The notes under the pieces: generated by a model | Database searches by the model: none | Told to the model about the DNA's origin: nothing | The model's input: only the letters and a program-made list of their open reading frames with translations | Source: Deltaproteobacteria bacterium | GTDB taxonomy: Bacteria; Desulfobacterota; Binatia; Binatales; Binataceae | Assembly (NCBI GenBank): GCA_021780225.1 | Contig: JAJXZF010000036.1 | Location: 34,267 to 98,266, forward strand | Length of the DNA stretch: 64,000 bases | Reading direction: 5' to 3' | Translations under genes and position numbers: made by a program | Part shown: positions 8,943 through 18,930 of the stretch, piece by piece | Position numbering within the stretch: the stretch's first letter is position 1 | Layout of the letters: every line of letters begins with the position of its first letter

Positions 8943-10127
8943 TTAGACCTCCGCGGAAATCCGATCGCTGAGCCGGCCGATCGCCGGACGAATCGCCGGA
9001 TCGACCCACTCGTCATGGATGAATTCGGGGTAAATCGCAAGCCGCCGTTTTAGGTGAAAGCCGGCCCGCGCGCATCGTTCCTTAAGCCGCTCGAGATGCG
9101 GCCATGGAGCTTCGGGATTCACGTAATCGCGGCTGAGCGGCGAGATGCCGCCCCAATCGTTGATTCCGGCCGCGAGGAACAATTCGATTTCATGCGGCGA
9201 AAGATTCGGCGGCGCCTGCACATTCATCGCGCCGCCCAGAACCAGCCGCGCCGTCGCAAGCGCCCGCGCCATCTCCATCGCGCCCGGCTCGGGCGCGTCT
9301 TCGAGCGGCAGGCCAGGCTTGGCGCGAAAATTCTGAATGATCACTTCCTGAATATGACCGTGGCGCTCGTGGCTCGCGCGAATCGCGAGCAGGCTTTGCG
9401 CGCGCTCCGCGGGCGTATCGCCGATTCCGATCAAGATTCCCGTGGTGAAAGGAATTTTCAATTCGCCCGCCTCGTCGATCATCCTGAGCCGCACCGCAGG
9501 ATCCTTGTCCGGCGCCCATTGATGCACTCCGCCGCGCGCGCGCAGGCGGGGCGAGACGCTTTCCAGCATCAAACCCATGCTGACGTTGAGCGGGCGCAGC
9601 ATCGCCATCTCGCCGGGCGTCAGGATTCCGGCGTTGGTATGAGGCAGCAGGCCTTCCTCAAGCGCGGTCGCGCAGGCGCGCGCGACATGTTCGGCGGTCG
9701 TCCGAACGCCCAGCGCGGCCAGCGTTTGGCTATATTCGCGGAACGCCAGCTCGGGTTTGTCGCCGAGGCACATCAGCGCCTCGATACATCCCTGCTCGCG
9801 GCCGCGCCGCGACCATTCCGCGACTTCGGCGAGCGTCATCGTCCAGGCGCCCGGATCGCCCGGATCCTTGCGGAACGTGCAATAGCTGCAACGGTCGCGG
9901 CAAAGATTCGTAATCGGAAGAAAAACTTTCGGCGAATAGGAAACGTCGCGGCCCTTGGAGCGATCGCGCAATTCCGCCGCAGCCGCCATCACGCGCGGCA
10001 CGTCGGAATCGCCGCATTCGATCAGCGCGATCGCGTCCGCTTCGTCCAATCGATCGCCCGCGAGCGCCCGCGTCAGAATCGCATCGATCCGGTTTTCGCG
10101 AGCTGCGAATGATTCCAAGTGCGCCAT
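8943..10127 (-). CDS. cofG: FO synthase subunit 1 (CofG, radical SAM)
   Basis: VFLPITNLCRDRCSYCTFRKDPG cluster motif, LPHTNAGILTPGEMAMLRPLNVSMGLMLESVSPRL; likely Met start at 10127. Confidence 0.92.
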   Translation of the reverse strand: MAHLESFAARENRIDAILTRALAGDRLDEADAIALIECGDSDVPRVMAAAAELRDRSKGRDVSYSPKVFLPITNLCRDRCSYCTFRKDPGDPGAWTMTLAEVAEWSRRGREQGCIEALMCLGDKPELAFREYSQTLAALGVRTTAEHVARACATALEEGLLPHTNAGILTPGEMAMLRPLNVSMGLMLESVSPRLRARGGVHQWAPDKDPAVRLRMIDEAGELKIPFTTGILIGIGDTPAERAQSLLAIRASHERHGHIQEVIIQNFRAKPGLPLEDAPEPGAMEMARALATARLVLGGAMNVQAPPNLSPHEIELFLAAGINDWGGISPLSRDYVNPEAPWPHLERLKERCARAGFHLKRRLAIYPEFIHDEWVDPAIRPAIGRLSDRISAEV

Positions 10128-10379
10128 CCTGATCCAGCGCCCCTTATAAGCCATCGAAATGGCAGAGGCAACCTGACCCCTCGGACAGAGGAGCCTCATC
10201 CGTCGGGGATTGGCGGCGATTCCCGCGATTTGGCGAAAATCCGGCAAATCAGTCGCCTCGGTGACGAAAACCTTGGTTTGTAGTTGCCAATTCGCGCGCG
10301 TTGGCTTGGGCGTTCGCCCCTTTCCAATGTTAGGATCGAACCATACCAACCATTCCTCTTCCCGCGGAGAGTCGCTGCG

Positions 10380-11411
10380 ATGGCACACGCCGAAACTGTG
10401 GCCGCCTCATCCGAGACCGGCCAGCGCGTCGAATACGAACTCCAGCTCTACTACTGGATGAAGCTGATTCGAGCGTTCGAGGAACGGGTGTCACGGCTCC
10501 ATCGGCAGAACAAAATCCTTGGCGGAGTCTATTCCGGCGCGGGCCAGGAGGCGGTCGTGACCGGCGTTTGCGCGCCGCTGCGGCCGGGCGACTTCGTCGC
10601 GCCGCTCCATCGCGACCTCGGCGTTTTTCTGGTGCGCGGCGTCGATCCGGGACGGTTGATGGCGCAACTGATGGGCAAGGAGACTGGGCTGTCGCGCGGC
10701 AAGGATTCATTCCTGCACGGCGGCGACCTTGAACATCACGTCTTCGGCTCGACCTCGATGCTGGGGTCGTCGCTGCCGGTCGCCGCGGGCGCCGCGCTGA
10801 AATTCCAGATCAAAAAAGAGGCGCAGGTCGCCGTCGGCTTCTTTGGGGAGGGCGCCTCGTCACGCGGCGACGTTCACGAAGCCATGAACTTCGCCGGCGT
10901 GCGCAAGTTGCCGGTGGTCTTCGTCTGCGAGAACAACCGCTACGCCTATTCGACGCCGCTCGACAAGCAGATGGCGATCGAGAATGTCGCCGAGCGCGCG
11001 GCCGCATACGGCTTCAAGGGCCACGTGGTCTCCGGCAACGATCTGCTCGCGGTCGTCCAGCTCGCCGAAAAAGTCATTCGCCGCGTGCGCGAGGGCGGCG
11101 GTCCTGAATTGATCGAATGCAAAACCTATCGTTATCGGGGCCACAGCGAACACGACGCCGCGCTCTATCGCGACAAGGAAGAGCTGCTGGAGTGGCAAAG
11201 CCGCGATCCGATTCCGCGCTACGAATTTTATCTCGAGAAGAAAGGGCACGACGTGAAGCGCATCCGCGAGGAAATCGACGAGCGCACGCGCGCCGTGCTG
11301 CAGCAGGCCGTCGAGTTCGCGGAACAAAGCCCGATGCCGGCGCCCGAAGAGGCGCTGGAAGATTTGTACGCGCCCGCGCCGATGAATTCCGCCCGCGACG
11401 GGCGCGCCTGA
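10380..11411 (+). CDS. pdhA: Pyruvate/2-oxoacid dehydrogenase E1 component alpha subunit
   Basis: GQEAVVTGVCAPLRPGD, FGEGASSRGDVHEAMNFAGV...VFVCENNRYAYSTP TPP-binding motif, YRYRGHSEHD. Confidence 0.9.
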   Translation: MAHAETVAASSETGQRVEYELQLYYWMKLIRAFEERVSRLHRQNKILGGVYSGAGQEAVVTGVCAPLRPGDFVAPLHRDLGVFLVRGVDPGRLMAQLMGKETGLSRGKDSFLHGGDLEHHVFGSTSMLGSSLPVAAGAALKFQIKKEAQVAVGFFGEGASSRGDVHEAMNFAGVRKLPVVFVCENNRYAYSTPLDKQMAIENVAERAAAYGFKGHVVSGNDLLAVVQLAEKVIRRVREGGGPELIECKTYRYRGHSEHDAALYRDKEELLEWQSRDPIPRYEFYLEKKGHDVKRIREEIDERTRAVLQQAVEFAEQSPMPAPEEALEDLYAPAPMNSARDGRA

Positions 11412-11428
11412 AACGCGAGGGGAGTTGG

Positions 11429-12409
11429 ATGGAAGCCACTTATCTCGCCGCGATCAACCAGGCTCTGCACGAAGAGATGCGCCGCGACGAAAACGTCATC
11501 GTGATGGGCGAAGACGTGGCCGAACTCGGCGGAGCCTTCAAAGTCACCGACGGACTGCTGGCCGCGTTCGGCGAGGACCGCGTGATCGATACCCCGATCT
11601 CCGAAGCGCTGATCGTCGGCGCCGGCGCCGGCGCGGCGATTCTCGGGATGCGCCCGGTGGTCGAGATGCAATTCGGCGATTTTATCTCGTGCGCTTTCGA
11701 TCAAATCGTCAACACCGCCGCGACGCTGCGCTACCGGCACGGCGGCCGCGCCGCCTGTCCGCTGGTGATTCGCGCGCCCTCGGGCGCCGGCATACACGGC
11801 GCGCTGTTCCATTCGCAAAATCCCGAAGCCTGGTTCACGCGCGTTCCGGGCTTGAAGGTGGTGGCGCCCGCTACCGCCTACGACGCGAAAGGTCTTCTCA
11901 AAAGCGCGATTCGCGACGGTAATCCGGTCGTCTACTTCGAGCACAAGCGGCTCTATCGCAGCATCAAGGAAAACCTCCCCGATGCGGAATTCACGGTTCC
12001 GATCGGCCCTGCCGAGGTGCGCCGGCCGGGACGCGACCTGTCGCTGATTACCTACGGCGGCACGCTCCATCAGTGTCTCGACGCCGCTGGCATCGTCGCC
12101 CGCGAAGACGGCTTGTCGATCGAAGTGCTCGATCTGCGGACGCTGTTGCCGCTCGATCGCGAGGCGATTCTCGGGACCGCGCGCAAAACCGGAAAGATAC
12201 TGATCGTCCACGAAGATCGGCTGACCGGCGGCATCGGCGGCGAAGTCGCCGCGATTATCGCCGAGCATGCGTTCGATTCGCTCGACGGGCCAATCCGGCG
12301 CGTCGCCGCGCTGGATACGCATACCGCTTACAGTCCGCCGCTCGAGGAATTCATTCTTCCCAACGCCAACAAGATCGTCGCAGCGATCCGCGGCCTGGCC
12401 GCATATTGA
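11429..12409 (+). CDS. pdhB: Pyruvate/2-oxoacid dehydrogenase E1 component beta subunit
   Basis: MEATYLAAINQALHEEMRRDENVIVMGEDVAELGGAFKVTDGL...DTPISEALIVGAGAGAAILGMRPVVEMQFGDF. Confidence 0.9.
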   Translation: MEATYLAAINQALHEEMRRDENVIVMGEDVAELGGAFKVTDGLLAAFGEDRVIDTPISEALIVGAGAGAAILGMRPVVEMQFGDFISCAFDQIVNTAATLRYRHGGRAACPLVIRAPSGAGIHGALFHSQNPEAWFTRVPGLKVVAPATAYDAKGLLKSAIRDGNPVVYFEHKRLYRSIKENLPDAEFTVPIGPAEVRRPGRDLSLITYGGTLHQCLDAAGIVAREDGLSIEVLDLRTLLPLDREAILGTARKTGKILIVHEDRLTGGIGGEVAAIIAEHAFDSLDGPIRRVAALDTHTAYSPPLEEFILPNANKIVAAIRGLAAY

Positions 12410-12411
12410 TT

Positions 12412-13782
12412 ATGCCAATAGATGTGATCATGCCGCAGATGGGTGAAAGCGTCGTCGAAGGCGTTATCACCAAATGGCTGGTGCGCGAGGGCGACGCCGT
12501 TACCGAAGATCAGTCGCTTTGCGAGATTTCGACCGACAAGGTCGATACCGAAATTCCTTCGCCCGCCGCCGGGATCGTCTCGCGCATCGTCGCGCCCGAG
12601 GGCCAGACGCTGCCGATCGGCGCGCTGCTCGCGGTGATCGAAGAGCCCGGCGCGGCGGCCCGCCCGGCGGTTTCGACGCGGCCCGCGCCAACGCCCGTCG
12701 AGGCTCCGGTGCGAGCCGCGGAAGAGCCGCCGCCGGCCGCCCAACCCGCCGCGCCACAGCCGCTCGCCGTTCCAGCGTCCGCGGCGGTCGCGGCCGAAGC
12801 TGAAACCCCGGCCGGGCCGCGCCGCTATTCGCCGGTGGTGATGCGGATGGCCGCGGAGCATCGCCTCGATCTCGCCGGAGTGTCTGGAACTGGAATCGGC
12901 GGACGTGTCACCAAGCGCGACGTGGAACGCTACCTCGAATCGCTCAGACCCGCGAATCAGCGCGCCGCCGTCTCCGCCGGCAACGGCGCCGCGGCCGCGG
13001 CTCCTGCCCGGCCAAGCGCGCCGCCGTCGATTGCGCCAACGATCGGTTCGGTTTTCAAGCCGCCTGTTTATCAGCCGCGCGACGGCGATATCGTCGAGCC
13101 GTTCACCCGCCGCCGCAAATTGATCGCGGAGCACATGGTTTTCTCGAAAACCCATTCGCCCCATGTGCCGACCGTCGCCGAAGTCGATCTCACCCGCGTC
13201 GCCGCGCTGCGCGACGCGCGCAAAGCGGAATTCGCCGCGCGTGAAGGTTTCGCGCTCACGCTCCTGCCGTTTGCCGCGATGGCGACGGTCCGCGCGCTGA
13301 AAGAATTTCCGAAGATGAATGCGTCGGTCGTGGGCGATTCGCTGGTGATCCGCAAAGAGATCAATCTGGGCGTCGCGATGGACGCTGAGGAGGGCCTGCT
13401 GGTTCCGGTAATCCGGCGCGCCGAAGAGATGTCGGTGACCGGACTGGCCCGCGAAATCGAGCGGCTGCGGCGCAAGGTGCAGGAAAAATCGATCGCCGCC
13501 GACGATCTCGCCGGCGGCAGCTTCACGCTTTCCAATCCGGGGCGCGAGGGCAACCTTTACGGCTTCGCCATCATCAACCAGCCGCAAGTCGGAATTCTCC
13601 GGATGGGCGAGGTGAAGAAGCGGCCGGTCGTGATCGAAGTCGAGGGCGCCGACGCGATCGCGATTCGCGCGATGATGTATCTCGCGCTCTCGTATGACCA
13701 TCGCGTGATCGACGGCGTGCTCGGCAACCGCTTTCTCTATCGCACCGCCCGCATCCTTGAAGCCGCCGATTTCGAATTATGA
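12412..13782 (+). CDS. pdhC: Dihydrolipoamide acyltransferase (E2)
   Basis: Lipoyl domain MPQMGESVVEGVITKW...ISTDKVDTEIPSPAAG, E3-binding VMRMAAEHRLDLAGVSGTGIGGRVTKRDVE, catalytic SYDHRVIDG. Confidence 0.92.
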   Translation: MPIDVIMPQMGESVVEGVITKWLVREGDAVTEDQSLCEISTDKVDTEIPSPAAGIVSRIVAPEGQTLPIGALLAVIEEPGAAARPAVSTRPAPTPVEAPVRAAEEPPPAAQPAAPQPLAVPASAAVAAEAETPAGPRRYSPVVMRMAAEHRLDLAGVSGTGIGGRVTKRDVERYLESLRPANQRAAVSAGNGAAAAAPARPSAPPSIAPTIGSVFKPPVYQPRDGDIVEPFTRRRKLIAEHMVFSKTHSPHVPTVAEVDLTRVAALRDARKAEFAAREGFALTLLPFAAMATVRALKEFPKMNASVVGDSLVIRKEINLGVAMDAEEGLLVPVIRRAEEMSVTGLAREIERLRRKVQEKSIAADDLAGGSFTLSNPGREGNLYGFAIINQPQVGILRMGEVKKRPVVIEVEGADAIAIRAMMYLALSYDHRVIDGVLGNRFLYRTARILEAADFEL

Positions 13783-13834
13783 GCGCCGCTGATCCGGTTT
13801 CATTCCGGGCCGCGCACGATCGAAAATAGCCGTC

Positions 13835-14842
13835 ATGCGCGCGATGGCCGTCAGAACGCCGGCCGCGATCGAAACTGGTCCGCTCGAAGCCGCCGATCTG
13901 GAAATTCCCGCTCCCGGAGCCGGCGAGATTCTGGTCCGGGTCCGGCGCTGCGGCGTATGCCGTACCGATCTGCACGTCGCGGAGGGCGATCTGGCGCCGA
14001 AGCGTCCGCGGATCGTTCCCGGCCATGAAATCGTTGGCGTGGTGGAAAAATCGGGCCCCGGATGCCGCCGGTTCAAGCCCGGCGCGCGCGTTGGAATCGC
14101 GTGGCTGCGGGAGACTTGCGGCGTCTGCGCCTATTGCCGGCGCGAGCGCGAGAATCTCTGCCCGAACGCCCGCTTCACCGGATGGGACGCCGACGGCGGC
14201 TACGCCGAATTTGCTGTCGTGCGTGAGGATTTCGCCTACGCGCTGCCGGCCGCGCTCGCCGACGACGCGGCCGCGCCGCTGCTGTGCGCCGGAATTATCG
14301 GTTATCGCGCGATCAAGCGGGCGGCGATCGCGCCCGGCGCGACCGTCGGCCTTTACGGCTTCGGCGGCTCGGCGCATCTCGCGCTGCAGGTGCTCAAACA
14401 TTGGCGCTGCCGCGTTTTCGTGATGAGCCGCGGCGGAGTGCATCGCGATTTGGCGCGCGACCTTGGCGCCGATTGGATCGGCGCGGCGGAAGAACCGCCG
14501 CCGGCGCCGCTCGCCGCCGCGATTTTGTTCGCGCCCGCCGGCGGCCTGGTTCCGTCCGCGCTCGCGGCGCTCGATCGCGGCGGCGTGCTGGCCGTCGCCG
14601 GCATCCACCTAACGCCGATTCCGCCGCTCGATTACGAGCGTCATCTGTTTTACGAAAAGGAGCTGCGCAGCGTCACCGCCAACACCCGCGCCGACGGTCA
14701 GGAGTTCCTCGATCTGGCGGCGCGAATCCCGATCGTGAGCCATACGATTCCGCTCGCGCTCGCCGACGCGAATCGCGCGCTCGCGATGCTCAAGCACGAT
14801 GAATTGAAGGGCGCGGCGGTCTTGCGCGTCTCGGCCGAATAA
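13835..14842 (+). CDS. Zinc-dependent alcohol dehydrogenase (MDR family)
   Basis: CGVCRTDLHVAEGDL, PGHEIVGVV, Zn site CGVCAYCRRERENLCPNARFTGWDADGGYAE, GLYGFGGSAHLALQ. Confidence 0.88.
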   Translation: MRAMAVRTPAAIETGPLEAADLEIPAPGAGEILVRVRRCGVCRTDLHVAEGDLAPKRPRIVPGHEIVGVVEKSGPGCRRFKPGARVGIAWLRETCGVCAYCRRERENLCPNARFTGWDADGGYAEFAVVREDFAYALPAALADDAAAPLLCAGIIGYRAIKRAAIAPGATVGLYGFGGSAHLALQVLKHWRCRVFVMSRGGVHRDLARDLGADWIGAAEEPPPAPLAAAILFAPAGGLVPSALAALDRGGVLAVAGIHLTPIPPLDYERHLFYEKELRSVTANTRADGQEFLDLAARIPIVSHTIPLALADANRALAMLKHDELKGAAVLRVSAE

Positions 14843-14883
14843 ATTCGCCGCGCCGGTGTGTCATCCGGCGCGTATGCGCCAGG

Positions 14884-14960
14884 AATGACAGCCAAAACGC
14901 CCCACTATGTCATTCTGATCTGGTCCTGAGCGTAGCGCAGGACGCAGCGAAGAATCCTGA
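14884..14960. repeat. REP-like intergenic repeat, family B copy 1
   Basis: AATGACAGCCAAAACGCCCCACTATGTCATTCTGA...GCGAAGAATCCTGA, similar to AATGACAGCAAAGACGCTCCATTATGTAACTCTGA at about 62508. Confidence 0.65.
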
Positions 14961-15006
14961 GAATTCCGCTTGCGCGGAAGTTTGCCGGCCACGGCGGCGA
15001 GACTGA

Positions 15007-15036
15007 AACGCCGGCGCGATGGTCCGCGCCGGCGTT
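15007..15036. terminator. Hairpin between convergent genes
   Basis: AACGCCGGCGCG-ATGGTC-CGCGCCGGCGTT, perfect 12-bp stem with 6-nt loop. Confidence 0.6.
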
Positions 15037-15049
15037 CGTTCCGGCCGAA

Positions 15050-16690
15050 TTATCGGCCGTTGTTGTTGCTTGATTTTATATGGTCGCGGCAAACCCAGTT
15101 CGCGGCGTCGTCAACGCTGCCCGAACCGGTGTACACCGCGATTTGCGGATAGGCGCAAAGCGGAAACGTCCGCCCGGTCCCGGGATTTTCGCCGATAATC
15201 GAGTTTGGCGCCATGTCCGCTTCGACCCATTTGATCAAAGGCGTCAGCGGATCGAATTCATACGGCCCAGGACCTCCGGTGCAATGATGCATCCCCGGCA
15301 CCATGAACAGCCGCGCGTGTCGCCGCAGCTTGTTGAAATCGCCGTGGAGGGCTTTGCGCGCCCCTTCGTAGTAATCGACGCTGACGAACGGCGTCAGCGC
15401 CGGATCCGCCCATCCGTGGTACATCAGCAGTTTGCCGCCGGCATGGAAGAATGGCTTCAGATTTGGATCTTCTCCATCCGAGCCATATTCCGTCACGATT
15501 TTGTCCAATGTCCGGATGTCGCCAAGCTTGTGAAAATCGAAGCTGAGCGAGTCGTAGCTCGGATCCTGGAAGGCGAAATACTTCATGAACTGGTCTTGAA
15601 ACGAGAACTGGTAAGGCGCCGCGCCGAATGACGCCGGCACGGTTCCCCACGGATTCGCGCTGTCGAAGGCCGGCGTGGTCGTGCCGGTAATCCATGCCGT
15701 CCAGCCGTCGGCGCCGCCGGGGTTGCTCGGCGTGTAGCCCGGATAGAGCCGACCGCCGACGCCTTGCGCGCCGTGCAGAATCGCCTTGACGGTTTTGACC
15801 TGCGCCGCGCTCAGGCAATTGGTCGTCACACCCTGTTTGCACTCGATGCTCTTCGGGTTGAAATGGCACAACCGCGGATCTTCGATCATCCCATCGACCA
15901 GCCCGTCCGAAGCGTCGCATTGCTGCGTCACCGCCGCGTCCAAAGTGGCGATTGCGGCCGGATCGAGATAACCGTCGGGACTCTGCAACAACGCTTGATC
16001 GTTCCAGTTGAAGCCCGCGATCGGATCGCCGATCGCCGGATCGCCGGCGATGATGCCGTTGAAATCGGTCGGGAATTTTTGCGCCTCAACCAGCGCCTGC
16101 CGTCCGCCCGTCGAGCAGCCGTCGAAATAGGAAAACATCGCCGAGCCGTAATACGCGTTCGTCAGAGTCTCGGCCGCGAGCGCGCTCAGATGCACCGCGC
16201 GGTAGGCGAAATCTTCGATCGCCGCGAGATTCGGATCGCCCGCCTGACCGCCGATCAGGGCGAAACTGCCGTCCAAATCGCCCGCGCCGATCCCATTGTA
16301 GGGCGACTCATGGCCGGTGTCGGTCACAGCGGCCGCGAAACCGAAGCCGATCGCCGCCGCGTATTCGCCGCCGAGCACGCCCTGCAGGCTCCCGGCGTAG
16401 CCGCCGTTGCCGATGAAGATGAACATCTTGTTCCAGACGGTCGGCAGGCCCAGCGCGAACAAGACCGAGCCGTTTTGATTGTCGGTCGTGGTCGCGATCG
16501 TGCCTCTGATGTCGCAGAAGGTGGTAAGAGTGGCCGAAGTGATCGTTACGTTCGCCGGCGCGACGCTCTGCAAATCCGTAACCGTGCATCCCGGCGTTGT
16601 TGCCCATCCGTATGTGGCGCGCGCCAATAGCGCGAAAACTATCGCGGCAAGAGCGATCGAGCCTTTAACGGCAAATCGATTGGTTTTCAC
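15050..16690 (-). CDS. Tannase/feruloyl esterase-family secreted hydrolase
   Basis: Signal peptide; FDGCSTGGRQALVEAQKFPTDFNGIIAGDPA nucleophile region; LLMYHGWADPALTPFVSVDYYE and MVPGMHHCTGGPGPYEFD. Confidence 0.88.
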   Translation of the reverse strand: MKTNRFAVKGSIALAAIVFALLARATYGWATTPGCTVTDLQSVAPANVTITSATLTTFCDIRGTIATTTDNQNGSVLFALGLPTVWNKMFIFIGNGGYAGSLQGVLGGEYAAAIGFGFAAAVTDTGHESPYNGIGAGDLDGSFALIGGQAGDPNLAAIEDFAYRAVHLSALAAETLTNAYYGSAMFSYFDGCSTGGRQALVEAQKFPTDFNGIIAGDPAIGDPIAGFNWNDQALLQSPDGYLDPAAIATLDAAVTQQCDASDGLVDGMIEDPRLCHFNPKSIECKQGVTTNCLSAAQVKTVKAILHGAQGVGGRLYPGYTPSNPGGADGWTAWITGTTTPAFDSANPWGTVPASFGAAPYQFSFQDQFMKYFAFQDPSYDSLSFDFHKLGDIRTLDKIVTEYGSDGEDPNLKPFFHAGGKLLMYHGWADPALTPFVSVDYYEGARKALHGDFNKLRRHARLFMVPGMHHCTGGPGPYEFDPLTPLIKWVEADMAPNSIIGENPGTGRTFPLCAYPQIAVYTGSGSVDDAANWVCRDHIKSSNNNGR

Positions 16691-16978
16691 GGTCTCTCCC
16701 CCGGAAGGTTGGTCGCCGCGCCACCCCCTTGATTCGCTTCCGCAACCCCAGCGTCCGCGACGCTCGTTACGCAGTGAATTACAAGCGTTGAAGATTCGAT
16801 ACCAGCGATATTGCTACTCGTCAATCGCGATTGTGTAAATCAAGGGGCAGGTGGGCGAGTGATCATTTTATATCGTCACGCGGAATCGAATTGCGTCAAT
16901 TAGCGACGGCTTTACGCACGCTCGTCGAATCCATAACTTTTAGCGGGAACTACTTGATTCAGTATCGGCCACGCGGAG

Positions 16979-17683
16979 ATGGAGCGCGGATCGAAAATGC
17001 CGGATGAGCGGAAATCCAAAAATCCGCGGCGGACGCCGGAAAACGGCTCAAACGCGGAAGACCGCCACACGCTCGATATGGACTTCGCGGACGGCCCCGG
17101 ACTTACCCGCGGCGAGCGGACGCTGGTGAGTCGTCTCGCCAACGTTCTGCGCTTCAATGATTTTATGACCCTGCTTATGGTCATGGCGACCGCGTTCAGC
17201 GCCTTCTCGACGTGGCGAACCGCCAAGGTGACCGGTTTGCTGTATAGCGTCGCAGAGCGTCCTTACCTCGGCGTGCTGGACGTTCGCTTCGAAAATTCGG
17301 CCGCCGCCCCGATTCAGGACCACGATATGCATCTGGTGGTCGATTGCCGGAATTTTGGCCACGTGCAGGCCACCGACGGCGTCGCGCGCGTCCGGGTTAT
17401 GATCGACGGGCGCGTGCTGCCGCATCAGCCGGGATCGCTCGCGGTCAACAATATCGGGATGGTCTCGCCGAACGCTCCCCATCTGCTTTTTCGGTTTATT
17501 CCATTGAATGTTTACCAGGCGGTGCGTGCGGGCAAGTCGCGGATGGTCGTGCAGACAATCGTCAACTATCGCGGTCCCGGCGGCCGGGCCTTCTGTTACA
17601 ACGAACTGACGACCTACGAACCTCATTCGGATCGATTTATCGCGAGCGGCGGCAACGATCGCTGCGACGGCGAAATTTATTGA
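16979..17683 (+). CDS. Hypothetical single-TM protein
   Basis: 234 aa; one TM segment (FNDFMTLLMVMATAFSAFSTW) and a soluble C-terminus; divergent from the tannase gene. Confidence 0.6.
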   Translation: MERGSKMPDERKSKNPRRTPENGSNAEDRHTLDMDFADGPGLTRGERTLVSRLANVLRFNDFMTLLMVMATAFSAFSTWRTAKVTGLLYSVAERPYLGVLDVRFENSAAAPIQDHDMHLVVDCRNFGHVQATDGVARVRVMIDGRVLPHQPGSLAVNNIGMVSPNAPHLLFRFIPLNVYQAVRAGKSRMVVQTIVNYRGPGGRAFCYNELTTYEPHSDRFIASGGNDRCDGEIY

Positions 17684-17784
17684 CGCCGATTCGGGCGTCA
17701 GCCCGGCTGCTTAAGCGATTCCGCCGTTTCTTAGGCCATTGCGCCGGCCCCCGGCTTTTGCCAATCCTGATCATAGGTTCCGCG

Positions 17785-17976
17785 ATGCGCTGTCCGATCT
17801 GCCGAAAAAAGAGCGACGCTTCTCCAGCCAACCGCTTCCGGCCGTTTTGCTCGGAGCGATGCCGCACCGTCGATCTGGGCGCATGGGCGGGCGAGGGCTA
17901 TCGCGTCGCCGGACGTGAAAGCGACGACGTTGAGCATCCTGATGATCGTCCGGCGCCAAAAAAAATTCTTCATTGA
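17785..17976 (+). CDS. yacG: DNA gyrase inhibitor YacG (zinc-binding)
   Basis: MRCPICRKKS...NRFRPFCSERCRTVDLGAWAGEGYRVAG. Confidence 0.88.
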   Translation: MRCPICRKKSDASPANRFRPFCSERCRTVDLGAWAGEGYRVAGRESDDVEHPDDRPAPKKILH

Positions 17977-18006
17977 TAGTTCTTCAGCCGGCTTCGAGAG
18001 CGTGCG

Positions 18007-18834
18007 ATGAGCGGTGACGCGCCAGCGCCGAAAGTCCATCCGAGCGCGGTCGTCGGCCATCATGTGGAGCTTGCGCCCGGCGTCGAAATAGGACCTTTTT
18101 GCCTGCTCGAGGGCCGTATCAGGATTGGGCCGCAAACGCGATTGATCGGCCACGTGACGGTGCTGGGCGACACTGAAATCGGCGCCGGGAACGTGTTGCA
18201 TCCCAACGTGGTGATCGGCGACGAGCCGCAAGACCTTGGCTACCAAGGCGGTCCGCGGGGCGTCCGGATCGGCGATCGCAATGTTTTTCGCGAAGGCGTG
18301 ACGATTCATCGCGGCAGCGAACGCGGCGAGGTCACGATCGTCGGCGACGACAATTTCTTCATGCAGAATTCCCATGCCGCGCACGATTGCCGAATCGGCA
18401 ATTCCACGATAATCGCCGGCGGCGCGCTGCTTGCCGGATGGGTCGAAGTTGGCGACCGTGCGCTGGTCTCAGGCAATTGCGTCGTCCATCAGTACGTGCG
18501 GATCGGCCGGCTCGCGATGATGCGCGGCTTGAGCCGCACCAGCCGCGATATCCCCCCATTTTGCCTGATGGACCTGACCCACACGCTGCGCGGAATCAAT
18601 GCGGTCGGATTGCGGCGCGCGGGCGTCGGCGTCAGCGCGATTCAGGCCCTGCGGCGCGCCTTCGCGGCGCTGTTTGGCCAGCGTCGCAACCTCAAGGCGA
18701 TGCTCGAAGAGCTGGATGCGGCCGGTCCGCCCAAATTTCCGGAAGTCGCCGAGATGGTCGCGTTTATCCGTGCGAGCAAGCGCGGCGTCGCATTCGGCCC
18801 GCGCGATGGCGCGGCCGCATCCGACGCGGAATAG
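18007..18834 (+). CDS. lpxA: Acyl-[ACP]-UDP-N-acetylglucosamine O-acyltransferase
   Basis: Left-handed beta-helix hexapeptide repeats, VIGDEPQDLGYQG, FMQNSHAAHDCRIGN (catalytic His region). Confidence 0.9.
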   Translation: MSGDAPAPKVHPSAVVGHHVELAPGVEIGPFCLLEGRIRIGPQTRLIGHVTVLGDTEIGAGNVLHPNVVIGDEPQDLGYQGGPRGVRIGDRNVFREGVTIHRGSERGEVTIVGDDNFFMQNSHAAHDCRIGNSTIIAGGALLAGWVEVGDRALVSGNCVVHQYVRIGRLAMMRGLSRTSRDIPPFCLMDLTHTLRGINAVGLRRAGVGVSAIQALRRAFAALFGQRRNLKAMLEELDAAGPPKFPEVAEMVAFIRASKRGVAFGPRDGAAASDAE

Positions 18835-18930
18835 CTTCATATATTTTCCCGAATCTTGAATTTCCCCGCGCCCGACGATTTCGGCGCGTATCGAAGATAA
18901 TCCGCAAACGTATCTTGCACGGTAGGACGG

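Noticed and set aside
10140-10380. Riboswitch or leader between divergent cofG and pdhA
   Set aside because: Some small inverted repeats are present but no known riboswitch core could be recognised.
12328-13701. 457-aa minus-strand ORF opposite pdhC
   Set aside because: Shadow of the E2 gene; composition dominated by R/H/G/D and no domain signal.
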